From Xiphophorus maculatus (taxonomy: Eukaryota > Chordata > Actinopteri > Cyprinodontiformes > Poeciliidae): a stretch of DNA of 64,000 bases. Each line of letters opens with the position of its first letter. Position 1 is the first letter of the stretch. Where the stretch lies: the NCBI RefSeq assembly GCF_002775205.1, contig NC_036456.1:24317968-24381967 (forward strand), in the 5' to 3' direction. Under the pieces are notes generated by a model. That model did no database searches and was not told the origin of the DNA. It was given only the letters and a program-made list of their open reading frames with translations. The translations under genes and the position numbers were made by a program. This document shows, in pieces, positions 1-10,268 of this stretch.

Positions 1-68
1 AATAGTCATGAAAATAAAGAAAACCCATTGAATTAGAAGATGTGTCCAAACTTTTGGTCTGTACTGTA
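1..68. mobile_element. Terminal inverted repeat of a Tc1-like DNA transposon (cut by window edge)
   Basis: The sequence ends with GTCCAAACTTTTGGTCTG followed by TACTGTA. This is the outer end of a very common vertebrate Tc1/mariner-like repeat whose other end reads CAGTACAGACCAAAAG. The element lies mostly outside the window. The terminal TA is the expected target duplication; the paralogous stretch at 53003-53015 reads AAAATATGTGTTT at the same place without the element, so this insertion came after the duplication. Confidence 0.7.
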
Positions 69-870
69 TGTGTTTAGGTTTATTTCTGATTGAACGATGT
101 GTGAGACCAGTTGATTTTTCTTTTCTCTTTTGGGGGGATTTTATTGTAATCCATAGAGGAGCTCAGAAAATCTTTGGGAACCTCTGCTGTGACCTGAGCA
201 GCTCAACCTGGAGGAAAGAATAAGAGGAGGCAGAAGGTTTGTTTTTCCTCTGAGCAATAAGGAAGTTTTAGGTTTAGACAAGACTCCGTCCACAGCCAAC
301 ATGAACAGTCATGTTTCACTTAACCGTCAACTTAACTGCAGACGGGGGATGTTTTTGTTTTTGTTTCAGCTTGAATAATTAAACTGAGTCACATCGTCAG
401 TGTGAAAGAGGAACAGAATATTTCTATATTTAAAATAAAATAGAGGATCAGATAAATGTGATATTGATTGAAGTAGCAGCAGCCATGCTGGACTTTTACA
501 TGAACTTCTGTAATTCTCTTTAATAAGTGTTCATTTTACTCAGTTTTATTTTATCTTATTAAATATTCTCTTTAATTGGCTACAGCATTATTTTGTTTTC
601 TATTATTATTAAATTTTTATATGTTTTATCTCTATTTTTTGTATCAGTTAAATTTGACATGACTAATGGAAGACTTTTCATTTTTATTTCAGTCCTTTGT
701 GAATTATGGCTGGATTAATAATCCATCATCTATTATTCTCCCTTATTTGGATGATTTCTGTTTGTTATTGATTTGAATCTTCTAAACCTGTTTGCACCAT
801 TAACTGGTTATTTTTCACATCATTAGATTGAAGTTATTTCTGTTTAATTTCTGACATCTGGGCTTTAATC
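69..870. other. Non-coding stretch, no gene seen
   Basis: AT-rich DNA without a coding signal. Positions 69-118 match 53009-53057, but the next roughly 745 bases (to about 866) are missing from that paralogous copy, so they are an insertion here or a deletion there. Confidence 0.5.
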
Positions 871-1867
871 ATGTTCATCTTCAGTGGTTCATATTAAAAT
901 CAAAGTGGAAAATCTGCTTTAGTGGCTGAAAATGTGTTTAGAAATTGTGTAAAAATAATGAATAGTGGAAGAAAATCGACAAAGATAAAAATAGTCCAGG
1001 AAGTGGATTTAATATGAAAAGCTGGAACGTTGTGTGTGATGAACGAGGCTGTTTTATTAACCAGAGACAAGAACAAACAAGTACAGGAATGTAGCCTGAA
1101 GGGTCTGAGCACTAAATGAAAATATCCTATTAGATCTCCACACTTGTTCTGTCTTTACTGTGATTCCACCTACTGGGCCACACATAAACCCATGTGGGGC
1201 CCAGAAACTTTCCAGTGAACAGCAAAGAGCACAATTGGAAATATCTTAATTCTCCACAGGTTTAATCCAACAGGTTACAGGTGAGTCAGTCTCTTCTGGT
1301 TTATTGTTGGTCAGTTTTTATTCTGACTCTTTTAAGATGAACTCTGTTAAAATATTTAACGGCTTGATAATCATTAGTGCTGTTGACAAACTAGAACTTG
1401 TTAAAATGATAAAAATCTGATTTCTATTGTTTGTCAGAGATGTATTTAAAATAATAATTCGACTTTCTGGTTTCTGACAGACGTTTAGAGAATCTGTTTC
1501 AGAACCACAGACAATAATAGAAACACAGATTTTATATCATTTATTGAGACGATCTGCTGAAAAATATGGTGGAGATTTTAAGATGAGCCAAACTGAACTT
1601 TGAACCATAAACATGATAGTTAAAGAAGGAATCAGGTTAAATAAGTTGCTCAGTGCAGTGAGAAATCATTTATTGTTGAGCTGGAAAAAAGGTTTTAGGT
1701 ACATAGAATGACTGCAGCATTAAAAACATGTAGATGAAAATAAAATCTCTGAATCATGATGTCATTTATTTTGCTCAAAACTGATTTAATGAAAATCTGA
1801 CTTCATATTAAACAATAAAAGGCTTAATGCAGGAAGGTTCAACAATCAACTATTTCCACATATTAGA
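871..1867 (+). repeat. Segmental duplication block, copy 1 (partner 53065-54254)
   Basis: About 1 kb of non-coding sequence that matches 53065-54254 in the same orientation at high identity and ends abruptly at 1867. The partner carries an extra internal near-duplicate of the stretch ending in CCACAGGTTTAATCCAACAG, which explains its greater length. Both copies lie upstream of an Ig-family exon, so the block probably travelled with the receptor genes. Confidence 0.8.
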
Positions 1868-2092
1868 CCTGTGAAAGGTAAAGGCAGTGGATCCACTTTG
1901 TACTGTAAAACCGTTGAAACTAGTTCAAGCAGCAGGTTTTCTGCTCTGCCGCTTTCAAGATGACGGCGACGTCATCAGGACTCAGCGTAAACGTATTAAT
2001 GCCTATTATCCAATCAGCGATTTCTCAGGTCTCCATTTTGTTAATGTTGTTGTGTTTTTGAATTTGTTGAAGTGGTTTGCACCTCAGGGCCA

Positions 2093-2211
2093 CCGTAGCA
2101 ATGGCTCTAATTATAATATTGATTATTTGGTTTAGGAAGAAAAGGAGAAAAGAAACCAAACTTTTTGACAAAGAACAGATTTGTTTGAACTTGTTCTGTT
2201 TGACTTATTAG
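2093..2211 (+). pseudogene. Remnant of an Ig-receptor transmembrane/cytoplasmic exon
   Basis: From 2101 the reading frame gives a short hydrophobic run (MALIIILIIWF) followed by a basic stop-transfer patch (RKKRRKE) and a stop at 2209-2211. The bases match the transmembrane exons at 56879-56940 and 59460-59515, including GATTATTTGGTTTAGG. No acceptor, proline-rich stalk or V exon is recognisable upstream, so this is the 3' relic of an additional family member, not a working gene. Confidence 0.55.
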
Positions 2212-2357
2212 ATTGTAATAATTATGACTTTGAGCCGTTTATTGATTTTCTTCAGATTCATGTTTTAAATCATTTCCAAATGATTTTATTCTGTTTCACT
2301 TTATGTGTTTAAAATATTGTTTTGAAGGGACCAATGGTGACAACAATGGTAGGAGTT

Positions 2358-2812
2358 TGTTATTACATAAAATGTTTTATATTAATAACAACGCTATAAA
2401 CTCTGTAGAGTTTTTTACTAAAAGCTGAATTTCTCGCCATGTGTTGATTTTTGTAATACGGGCCTATTTTACGTGACTTTGCTGTTTTTTTCATGAAGAT
2501 TTCGATGCAAAGGTCATTCCAGCTTTTAGTTATTAAATATTTGCTATATATGCATATTTTCTTTCTATGCGTCATGTTTGCAGAGAAACGTCCGTTTCTG
2601 TGTAACAGCGATTATTACAGAAACACTCAGTTAACAAAGATGTTTAGTTTCAATTTGATCAAACAAGTTTTTAGCAGTTTTATAATAATTAACAGCTTCT
2701 TGTCAGTTTTCTGCATTAACTTTTAAACTAAAACTAAACATTAAGCTAAACTAATTAAGCTTCAGATTTGATCAGTCTAAGTGAAACATTTTATAATCCT
2801 CCATTTTGTGCT
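2358..2812 (+). repeat. Inverted duplicate of 28170-28642
   Basis: About 455 bases are the reverse complement of 28170-28642 with scattered differences; for example AGTTTATAGCGTTGTTATTA at the far copy is inverted here. Short open frames inside it exist on both strands in both copies, but they start and stop at different places and look like chance. It lies beside gene 3289-7492 here and upstream of the minus-strand Ig genes there, as expected for one inverted duplication. Confidence 0.8.
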
Positions 2813-2894
2813 TAACCTGGAAGCCATAAACTTTTACCAGAAGCTTTATAAAAAAATGTTTTAAATCGTCCGTCAACGTTTGAAACTTGTGAAA

Positions 2895-4425
2895 ACTGAG
2901 CACTTTTATACATGAGGCCCCTGGAGAGGAGACAGAAAGGGAGGCCCCGTCTCTCACGTCATCAATGAAGAGAGTTAGGAATTGCCTTCATGTAAACCGT
3001 TACTCAGTTACTCTGCTGACCCTGCTGACCCTGCTGGCTCCCAGAGGAGGAATGCATCGACAAGAAGACAAAAAGAAAGACCAGCAAATGTTTTAGAGGA
3101 GAGAGATGATCTGTGCTGTGATTGATAAAATCCTGTAATAGAACAGCTACTGATCTTTATTTGTTTATGCCATGAGATAAGTATGATCTAAATGAAGTCA
3201 GGCTGAGTTATGAATCCAGATGTTCCTTGTATTGTTAGTGATGATGTTCCTGATGTTCTGCTGCCTCTCCTCCTCTTCCTCTCTCAGGATGAAGATGATC
3301 TCCAGGATCCTGCTGCTCCTCATCCTCAGCTCATGTCTCTGTGGTCAGTCTCCATCTTGTCTTTGTGACAGAAAGCTCTCTAGATGGAGCTGAAAGACTC
3401 CCATGTTCCAGTTCTCAGTGTGTCTGCTCCTCTCTTTCCCTCTCTGTCTCCTCAGCAGCAACATTTGTAGTGAATGTGACACAGAGCTGCTATCAGGCAC
3501 AGGAGAACCACAGCATCACTCTGGAGTGGACCTTCACCACCAAGACTCAGGGATCCTGGAGGGATCTGTTCATCTACTGTAGGCTGGTGGCTCCTCATAA
3601 AGAATTGATCTTCTATCAGGTCCATGGAGGTGTTGAGATTCCAGATTCTCAGGATGAACAGTTTTCAGGACGAGTCCAGATTGACAAAGACGTCCTCAGA
3701 GAAGGACGAATCAGACTCCATGTGTCCAGACTGAGGACTGAAGACTCTGGTCAGTATCTGTGTGACGTGAAAACTGAAGACGGTTCCGACAAGGAAAAGT
3801 GCCAACTCAACGGTGAGTTATTTGGTCAGTTTGTTTTTTTTTTTATTTTTTTTTTACTTTCTTTGAACTTTTTAGGTCTTTGTTGAGTATAAATAGAAAC
3901 TGTTTTTTAGTGAAATGCTTTAGCCTCTCTTTATTAAAGTTTATGTTTGATCACATCTCTAAGCACTAGAGGTCAGTAAGTTGACCTCACCATAGAGTGG
4001 TGATTCTAGATCAAATTCACCTGGGAAGTCAGCTGATCTAATAGATGAAAACTGTGATTCTATCACAATACTGCTGAAGAATGTGGCGTGCTGTGGTGGC
4101 GCAGGGGGTTAGCACGCCCCACATTTGGAGGACTTAGACCTGCGGACGTCGCGGGTTTGACACCCGGTCCCGACGACCTTTGCCGCATGTCCTCCTTCAA
4201 AAATGGCGCCGGCTCAGCTGGCTGCCTGCAGACACAGCTCCCGTTGTGTGTGTGTTAATCTGTGTATAAAAAAATTCTTGCTGCAACTGCGAAATAATTT
4301 CCCTGCTGGGATGAATAAAATAATTCTTCTTCTAAGACAAAAGTTCAACATCTTAATTTTATTTCATCATTAAAGTGAAACTGTGAAGTTAAAACATTTA
4401 ATTGGTTCAAGGGATAAATTAGTTA
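2895..4425 (+). repeat. Inverted duplicate shared by gene 3289-7492 and gene 24853-25382
   Basis: The 5' flank, signal exon, V exon and first part of the next intron match the minus-strand region 24515-25775. Similarity begins in the last about 30 bases of a GGGGCCTCAT-type MITE (2895-2926) and fades at about 4425. The copies differ by a SINE at 4080-4338 that is absent from the minus-strand copy. A weak CRE half site (CGTCA, 2957-2961) lies in the shared 5' flank. Confidence 0.8.
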
Positions 4426-7400
4426 CAGTTTCTGTGCCAGCATATATCATCATCAGAAACATATTTAGCTATGAGGGTTCTGACCCTCTCGGTCCATTAC
4501 CTCGGGCCAGCTCTGGTTAGAGGACCCAGAAATTGTAGTCCAGTCCAGAACTACTTTTTTGTGTGGAGTACCTCAAGGGTCAGTACTGAGACCAGTTTTA
4601 TTTAATTTGTATATAAATGACATAAGCAAAATGTCTAATGTATTAAATTTGTGTAATTTGTTGACGACACAAATATTCTTGTCTCTGGTGAAAACTTACA
4701 ACTTCTTTCCATAGAAATCAGTAAATTAAAGAAATGGTTTGACAATAACAAATTATCACTAAATTTGGACAAGACTAAAATCATGGTTTTTGGAAACTGC
4801 TACAAAAATACTAAAATTCAAGTTCAGATAGAAGGTGTAACTCTAGACAGGCTTTATGTTAATAAGTTTCTCAGTGTAATAATAGATGACAAAGTCAGTT
4901 GGAAATATCATATTAAACATTTACAGAATAAACTAAGCAGGAGCAAATCAATCCTGGCTAAAGCTAGACATGTTCTGAATAACAGAATAATATAATGTAG
5001 AGTTATTCTATATAACTCTCTGATTTTGCCATATTTAACATATTGTTCAGAGGTGTGGGGAATTATTGCAAAAGCTCTTTACAGCCACTAAATATCCTAC
5101 AGAAACGAGCCGTTAGAATCATCCATAATGTTGGTTATTATGAGCAACCAAACCCGTTAGTATTAAAATCTAGAATCCTTAAATTTGAAGAGCTTTAATT
5201 TAAAATGACTCAAATCATGTTTAAGGCATCTGTTGCCCACTCAAACAATAGTGATGTCGAGACATGCGGTGGTTGTAAATTTTCTTTAGTTTCATTTTTT
5301 ACTGAAAATACAAACAACATTCATAAATCCGACGTGCGTCAAACTATGGCTGCTATGTTCTACTGAGCTTCTTCAGCACAGAAACTTAGGACCCAAGGCT
5401 GCCCTAAGCGCCTGTTCAAAACTGATCCCTTTCTAAACTCTTTTCACTCTCAGCCAGAATAATTACCAACATATTTATGAATGTTCAGCTTAACATGGAC
5501 AATGAAACACAGAGCTTTATAATAGCAAAACAAAATATTCATAGGAAAGAAAATAGAATCATATTTTAATGGAAGAGGGTTTTGGGGGATTCCTTGGTCT
5601 AAAGTCCCCAGCAACTGGTCCCTCACACATCTAATAAAGTTCAGCCTGAGCTCATAGAGAGCCTGTTTTCTGAAAGAGATGGGGATATTACCGGTACTTA
5701 AGGGGAAACTCAAACTTAAGGATTTGTAGAAAAAGCTTTTTTATTTCAATTCATGGGGTAAAGTTATGAACAAGTTAAATGAGGAGTTAAAACAAAGTCA
5801 AAATTTATTAGTTTATTAGTGTTTAGATTAATCCAGACTGACCATCCTGGAGCTCTGAGCAACACTTAAAGAAGGAGCCGTGTGGTACCGGTACCGGTCC
5901 AGCTGCAGTCATCCTTCAGTCAAGCCGAACGTTTTGTGAATGAACCTTTATGGACAGAAATCATCTATATTCTGTAAATATAAACTTGTAAATATAATTT
6001 CTCTATTCAGAATAAACGTCCACATTCCCAGTCAATGGACTCTCTGACTCTCTGTCTGTCTTTAAATCGCTGAACGTTTTGCTGTTCAGGTATTTTCACA
6101 ATCTCTTTATTTTATCTTTTTTATTATTTGGATTTTTTCTTTCTTTAAAATGTATTATTTTTATTTTTGTGAGGCTACCTTATGAGCCCTGAAAGCACCT
6201 TTTAGATAAAATATATTATTATTATCATAAATACTTATACTGATACAACAACAAGGACGTTGCCATGGTTACTGGTTCACGTGGCGGCAGACTTCTTGGT
6301 ATCTATACTCATTTACATATATATTTATGGATGTTAACAGGGCGACCAGCAGCTGCTCTCTATTTCCAACAAATTGTGATTTATAATTAAAGGTGTGCAC
6401 GCCTTTATGCATCCGGATATTTTATCCGCCACACTTTTCTAAATTTGTATGTTTTAGTGTGAAAACTGAGCACCGTTTTATACATGAGGCCCCAGATCTG
6501 TTGTTCCAGTCCAGGTCAGAGTCCAGTGTCTCTCCTTGGTCTCTGTTGCTGCTGTGGAAGTGGACCGCTTCACTTTGACCTCTGACCTTTCTGCTCTGTT
6601 TTCTCTGTCCTGTAGTTTCTAAAATGATCTCAGCTGTTCCTGGACAGAGCGTCTCTCTGCCATGCCGACTCCCCAACATCAAACCTGCTGTGGTTGTGCA
6701 GTGGACCCGACCGGACCTGGAACCAGAATATGTCCTCCTGTTCAGAGATGAGCAGCCTGATCCAGAGAACCAGCATCCATCTTTTAGGAAGCGGGTGGAG
6801 CTGCAGGAAAGACGGATGAAGGACGGAGACGTGTCTTTGCTTCTGAGCAACGTGACGACCAGCGACTCGGGAAAATACGAGTGTCGAGTTTTTCAGAGAG
6901 TATCATCCGGCAGGAAGACAGTAAATTTGACCTCTGACCCCATCTGGATCGTCTTCCTGGATGTAGCGCCTCCTCCAGGTGAGTTTTCATGGTTTCTATA
7001 TCCCAGTGACAGAAGGAAGTTGCATAAAGTGTTTTAATGTTCAGATCAGTGAATCTTCTTAAAGGTGAAAATGTCTTTAGAGTCTCTGTGGGGGCTGTGG
7101 CTAATCTAAGGGGGAATATCCCTTTAAGGCCAGATGTGGTTCTGGTTCTGCAGTGAACCTGTCAGACCAGATGTTTGTTTTCTAAAGCTGCTGCAGAAAG
7201 CAGCTGGTCTGAGAGCAGCAGATGAAGAGAAATGGATTCTGACCTTCAGCTCTGATTCTGTTTTACAGAAAACGTGGTGGGAAGAAAAGAAGATGGAAGC
7301 AGAAACAACCATGTTGGACTGATTGTTGGAGCCATTCTGATTATTGGAGCCGTTCTGATCGCTGCACTGATTATTGGTTTGATTCTTCATCATTATGTTA

Positions 7401-7492
7401 TTAAAACAAAAGAAGAGGAAACAGAAGATGAACAGATCACCGAACTCACAGTGAGTGTTAAGGACGGTTCTAGTTCAGATCCCCAACCTTGA
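3289..7492 (+). CDS. Two-V-domain transmembrane Ig receptor (PD-L1/B7- and butyrophilin-like), gene A
   Basis: Likely cell-surface immune receptor or ligand. Exons: 3289-3343 (signal peptide MKMISRILLLLILSSCLC), 3456-3812 (V domain 1), 6616-6978 (V domain 2), 7269-7492 (TM and tail). All junctions are GT-AG and phase 1, and the lengths give 332 residues. Domain 1 has F-strand DSGQYLC and three other cysteines (SCYQ, FIYC, EKC), but LEWTF where a B-strand cysteine is expected. Domain 2 is canonical, with SLPCRL, VVVQWTRP and DSGKYEC. The last exon encodes a glycine- and isoleucine-rich TM, then an acidic tail (KEEETEDEQITE) with no ITIM. The 2.8 kb intron between the V exons holds a SINE, a LINE piece and a MITE. 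Gene 36652-38634 is the closest paralogue. Compared with it, the V1 exon lacks two codons before the donor. Exact orthology to B7 genes is inferred only. Confidence 0.8.
4080..4338 (+). mobile_element. tRNA-headed SINE
   Basis: Starts with a tRNA-like head (GTGGCGCAGGGGGTTAGCAC as A box, GCGGGTTTGACACCCG as B-box region) and ends with a LINE-like 3' tail, TTTCCCTGCTGGGATGAATA, then AATAATTCTTCTTCT. It lies in sense orientation inside the intron of gene 3289-7492. The paralogous intron near 24600 runs straight from ACTGCTGAAG into ACAAAAGTTC and is the empty site. A second copy of the head is at 14337. Confidence 0.85.
4545..5270 (+). mobile_element. Degenerate LINE reverse transcriptase fragment (CR1/jockey-like)
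   Basis: Translation in shifting frames gives the RT signature GVPQGSVL, then a catalytic box VDDT (usually ADDT), KWFDNNKLSLNLDKTK and a downstream thumb-like region including YCSEVWG. Frame breaks and stops (for example at 4993-4995) show it is dead. Both ends of the element are missing. It lies inside the intron between the two V exons. The stretch 5270-6240 that follows has no recognisable gene. Confidence 0.7.
6250..6492. mobile_element. Partial MITE of the GGGGCCTCAT family
   Basis: Matches the inverted complement of the complete element at 25750-26227 (for example the TAAATACATATATAG-like stretch and the AGAAGGCTGTCACC-like stretch) and ends with ATACATGAGGCCCC just before AGATCTGTTG. 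The same end at the same flank is present at 37680 before the second V exon of gene 36652-38634, so the insertion predates that duplication. Confidence 0.65.
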
Positions 7493-9935
7493 TCCTCAGA
7501 GCTCAACATCCTCCATGATTTGAATGTGACTTTGCTCTAACAACTTGATTGCAATGATTCCATCAGCTCCTCTGCAGGCCATCAGGTTCTGCTGAGGAGT
7601 TTTAATCATTGAATCATTTATGTGGCTACAGGGAAAGTCCTAAAGCCTGCAGGACTTTGGGCTCTGAGGACCAGGGTTGGGATCACTGCTCCAGTTGACC
7701 CAAGATTGGTTTCTTCAGCTGTTACAGTTGATATCTTGATGCAGTGAAAGTGAAATTTTGTATTTTGAACAAAGAACAAGAACACATTTATTAAACATGT
7801 ATGCACAAGAAACAGTTTTGCAGCTTAAGAATCAATAATTTTATCTCCTGACTTTGTTCAAAACTGAGTGAGAAGAAATTTAAACTGTTATTATTCTTCA
7901 ATATAAAACATGTATATATGATCTAAGAATAATATATCCCATTTTATTTTATTTATTTCCTCCATAGCTATTTAAAAATAGATATATATTCATATAACTT
8001 TCATTATACTGTTATATAAATATATTTATGCTTGTATATTGTTTCCTTTCTTTAGTCTTGATTTTTCACAAAGTCACTTCACATGTTGATGTTCACATGC
8101 ATTTCAATGTTATTCTTATTTTTATTCATATCTGCATTGTGCCCTCCTTCTCTTTCTGCTAATTATTATTGAATATTTTTACATAGTAATTATGTGTGAA
8201 TGTTATCTTTTGGGTTTATTTTCAATGGGAATTTAATGTACATGATTTTGTATAAAGTGTGTTTTTAATCTTACTGTATTAATATCCTTATTGCTTTTTT
8301 CTAAAGTGTGATTATCAACTGCAGAGAATTTTTTATATCTTTTATTCCCAGACCTAAACAAAGTAGAATAGTTAAAGTAAAGACATTGATGAATATAGAA
8401 TATGCAGGAATTTCAGATCTAAAATATAAAGTTATTCTTCCAAGAACTGCAGTAAATATGATCAGATTTGATCAGACAGTTTATATGAGGTTTCCAGCAG
8501 ATTTTATTTCATTCACTCTTTCAAAATGTTTATTTTTAGTTATGAGTTCTACATTGAATTGTACATTTTTCCTTCCAGACAATATAAACTTTGTTTTATT
8601 CAGGTATATTTAGAAATTATTTCTGTTAAAACTCAGGTCTAGTTTGTGTCTTCAGTCCTAATTGGATTGTTGAATTACTGATCACAAAAACATTTAAACT
8701 TCAATCATTTAATTTATGTATGTTGATATTTTGTTGCTGAGCTAATAAAATATTCAACTTTTCTTGTTTCTTTGTTTTCAGTGTTTTTCAAACTTTTCTC
8801 AGTTAAATCTTTATCTTTATAGTTAAATAAATAAACAGGAAGTAGAAACATAGAATCTGATGAAAGATGTTCAATTAATGCATCAAAATAAATTAAATCA
8901 ACAAATGTTACTAAATTATTTCATGTTGTTTCCTGATTCTGTTTCATGTAAACTGAAGTGAAGATCACAGAGTGAAGCATCAGGATGAAGCTGCTGATCA
9001 ACTGATCAGATCAATATTCAATAATCACGTCTTAAAGCTGTTAGAAATAAACACATTTCATTAAAGAAACATTTCTAAATCTGTGTTTTCACATCAGAAC
9101 TGAATAAAGACAGAAAGGAGGAGAAATACTAACTTTCACTGCTGAGCAGCTTTTAGTCAGAGCTTAGAGCGCCACCATGTGGACAAAACCACACATTGCA
9201 GATGATCTCTGCTGAGGTAACATCATTTACTTCCTGGTTGGATCTTTATAGATTTTACTGATTTTGGTGAATATTATTATTCTGCATCCTCGTCTTTTCA
9301 ACTTTATTGATTTATTTCGTGTAAACAGATTTACTTACAATAAGATGAAACAAGCAGCAGAAAAATAATCATTTTAACCAACTTGTTAAACCAACTGTTG
9401 GTTTAACCAACTGACTGAAGCAGCTTGAAGTGAAGAAACACAATGTCTGGTTCATCTGTGGACATTTTGTAGAAAAATGCATTAATGAGTGAATGTTTAA
9501 GGTGATCAGGCTGATCAGATGGCAGATATTATGGCTGCATGAATAATTAGTATTTATATGAACATGCTGTTCCCTAGTGGGGTTTTGAGGGCTGCTGCTG
9601 CCTGTCTCCACTAGGTGTCACCCTAGACAGGATATAATGAAATAATGGATATAATGATGACTTTGGAAACGTCCTTTTTTTACCCTGAAAGTTTTCTTCT
9701 AGTATATGAACTGGAACATGAGAGAAATTTACAGAAAGAGAAAATGTTTCATTCAATATGAGAGCAAAGCTGCTGGTTTGATGCTCAGACTGTCTCTCAC
9801 ATCAGTGATCAATAAAGTTTAATGAGAGAATCTGGAGAATTAAAGTCATTGGATTGAACCACTAACACAGATTATACAGAATAATAAAACCATTCAGGTC
9901 AAAATTTGATCCTAATGAATATTTTTTATGTTTTA
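7493..9935 (+). repeat. 3' flank of gene A, duplicated at 38635-42580
   Basis: Non-coding 3' UTR and flank that match 38635-42580 almost base for base. The only large difference is a Rex3-like LINE of 1453 bases in the other copy; the empty target AATGTTATTC is at about 8108-8117. Nothing here looks coding; a likely poly(A) signal is AATAAA near 8745. The motif ATGAGAGCAAAG near 9757 recurs at about 13867 and 42410. Confidence 0.8.
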
Positions 9936-10219
9936 AGATTAGAACAAATACAAAACAATTTAAAAGAGATGCACAGGTTAACTAAGATCAGTAAGTTTTG
10001 TTTCTCCTGCATAAGATCTGAGATGGATGCTTGTTTATTTCAGCTCATTTATGAATTTAGAAACTTTATGGAGTTTCCTGCTTGTTCTGGGTTGTGGTAT
10101 TAATTTAACCTCCACAGTAGATAATAGCAATATAGAAGGGGAATATATTGTTTATTCTATCTAAATAGTTCAATAGTACAGAAACCCTGACATGTTGGTA
10201 CAATAGAAATCACTGGCAA

Positions 10220-10268
<49 letters not shown>

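Noticed and set aside
2363..2575. Minus-strand 70-codon frame partly preserved in the inverted duplicate
   Set aside because: Start, stop and several residues differ, no domain seen; non-coding duplication explains the match.
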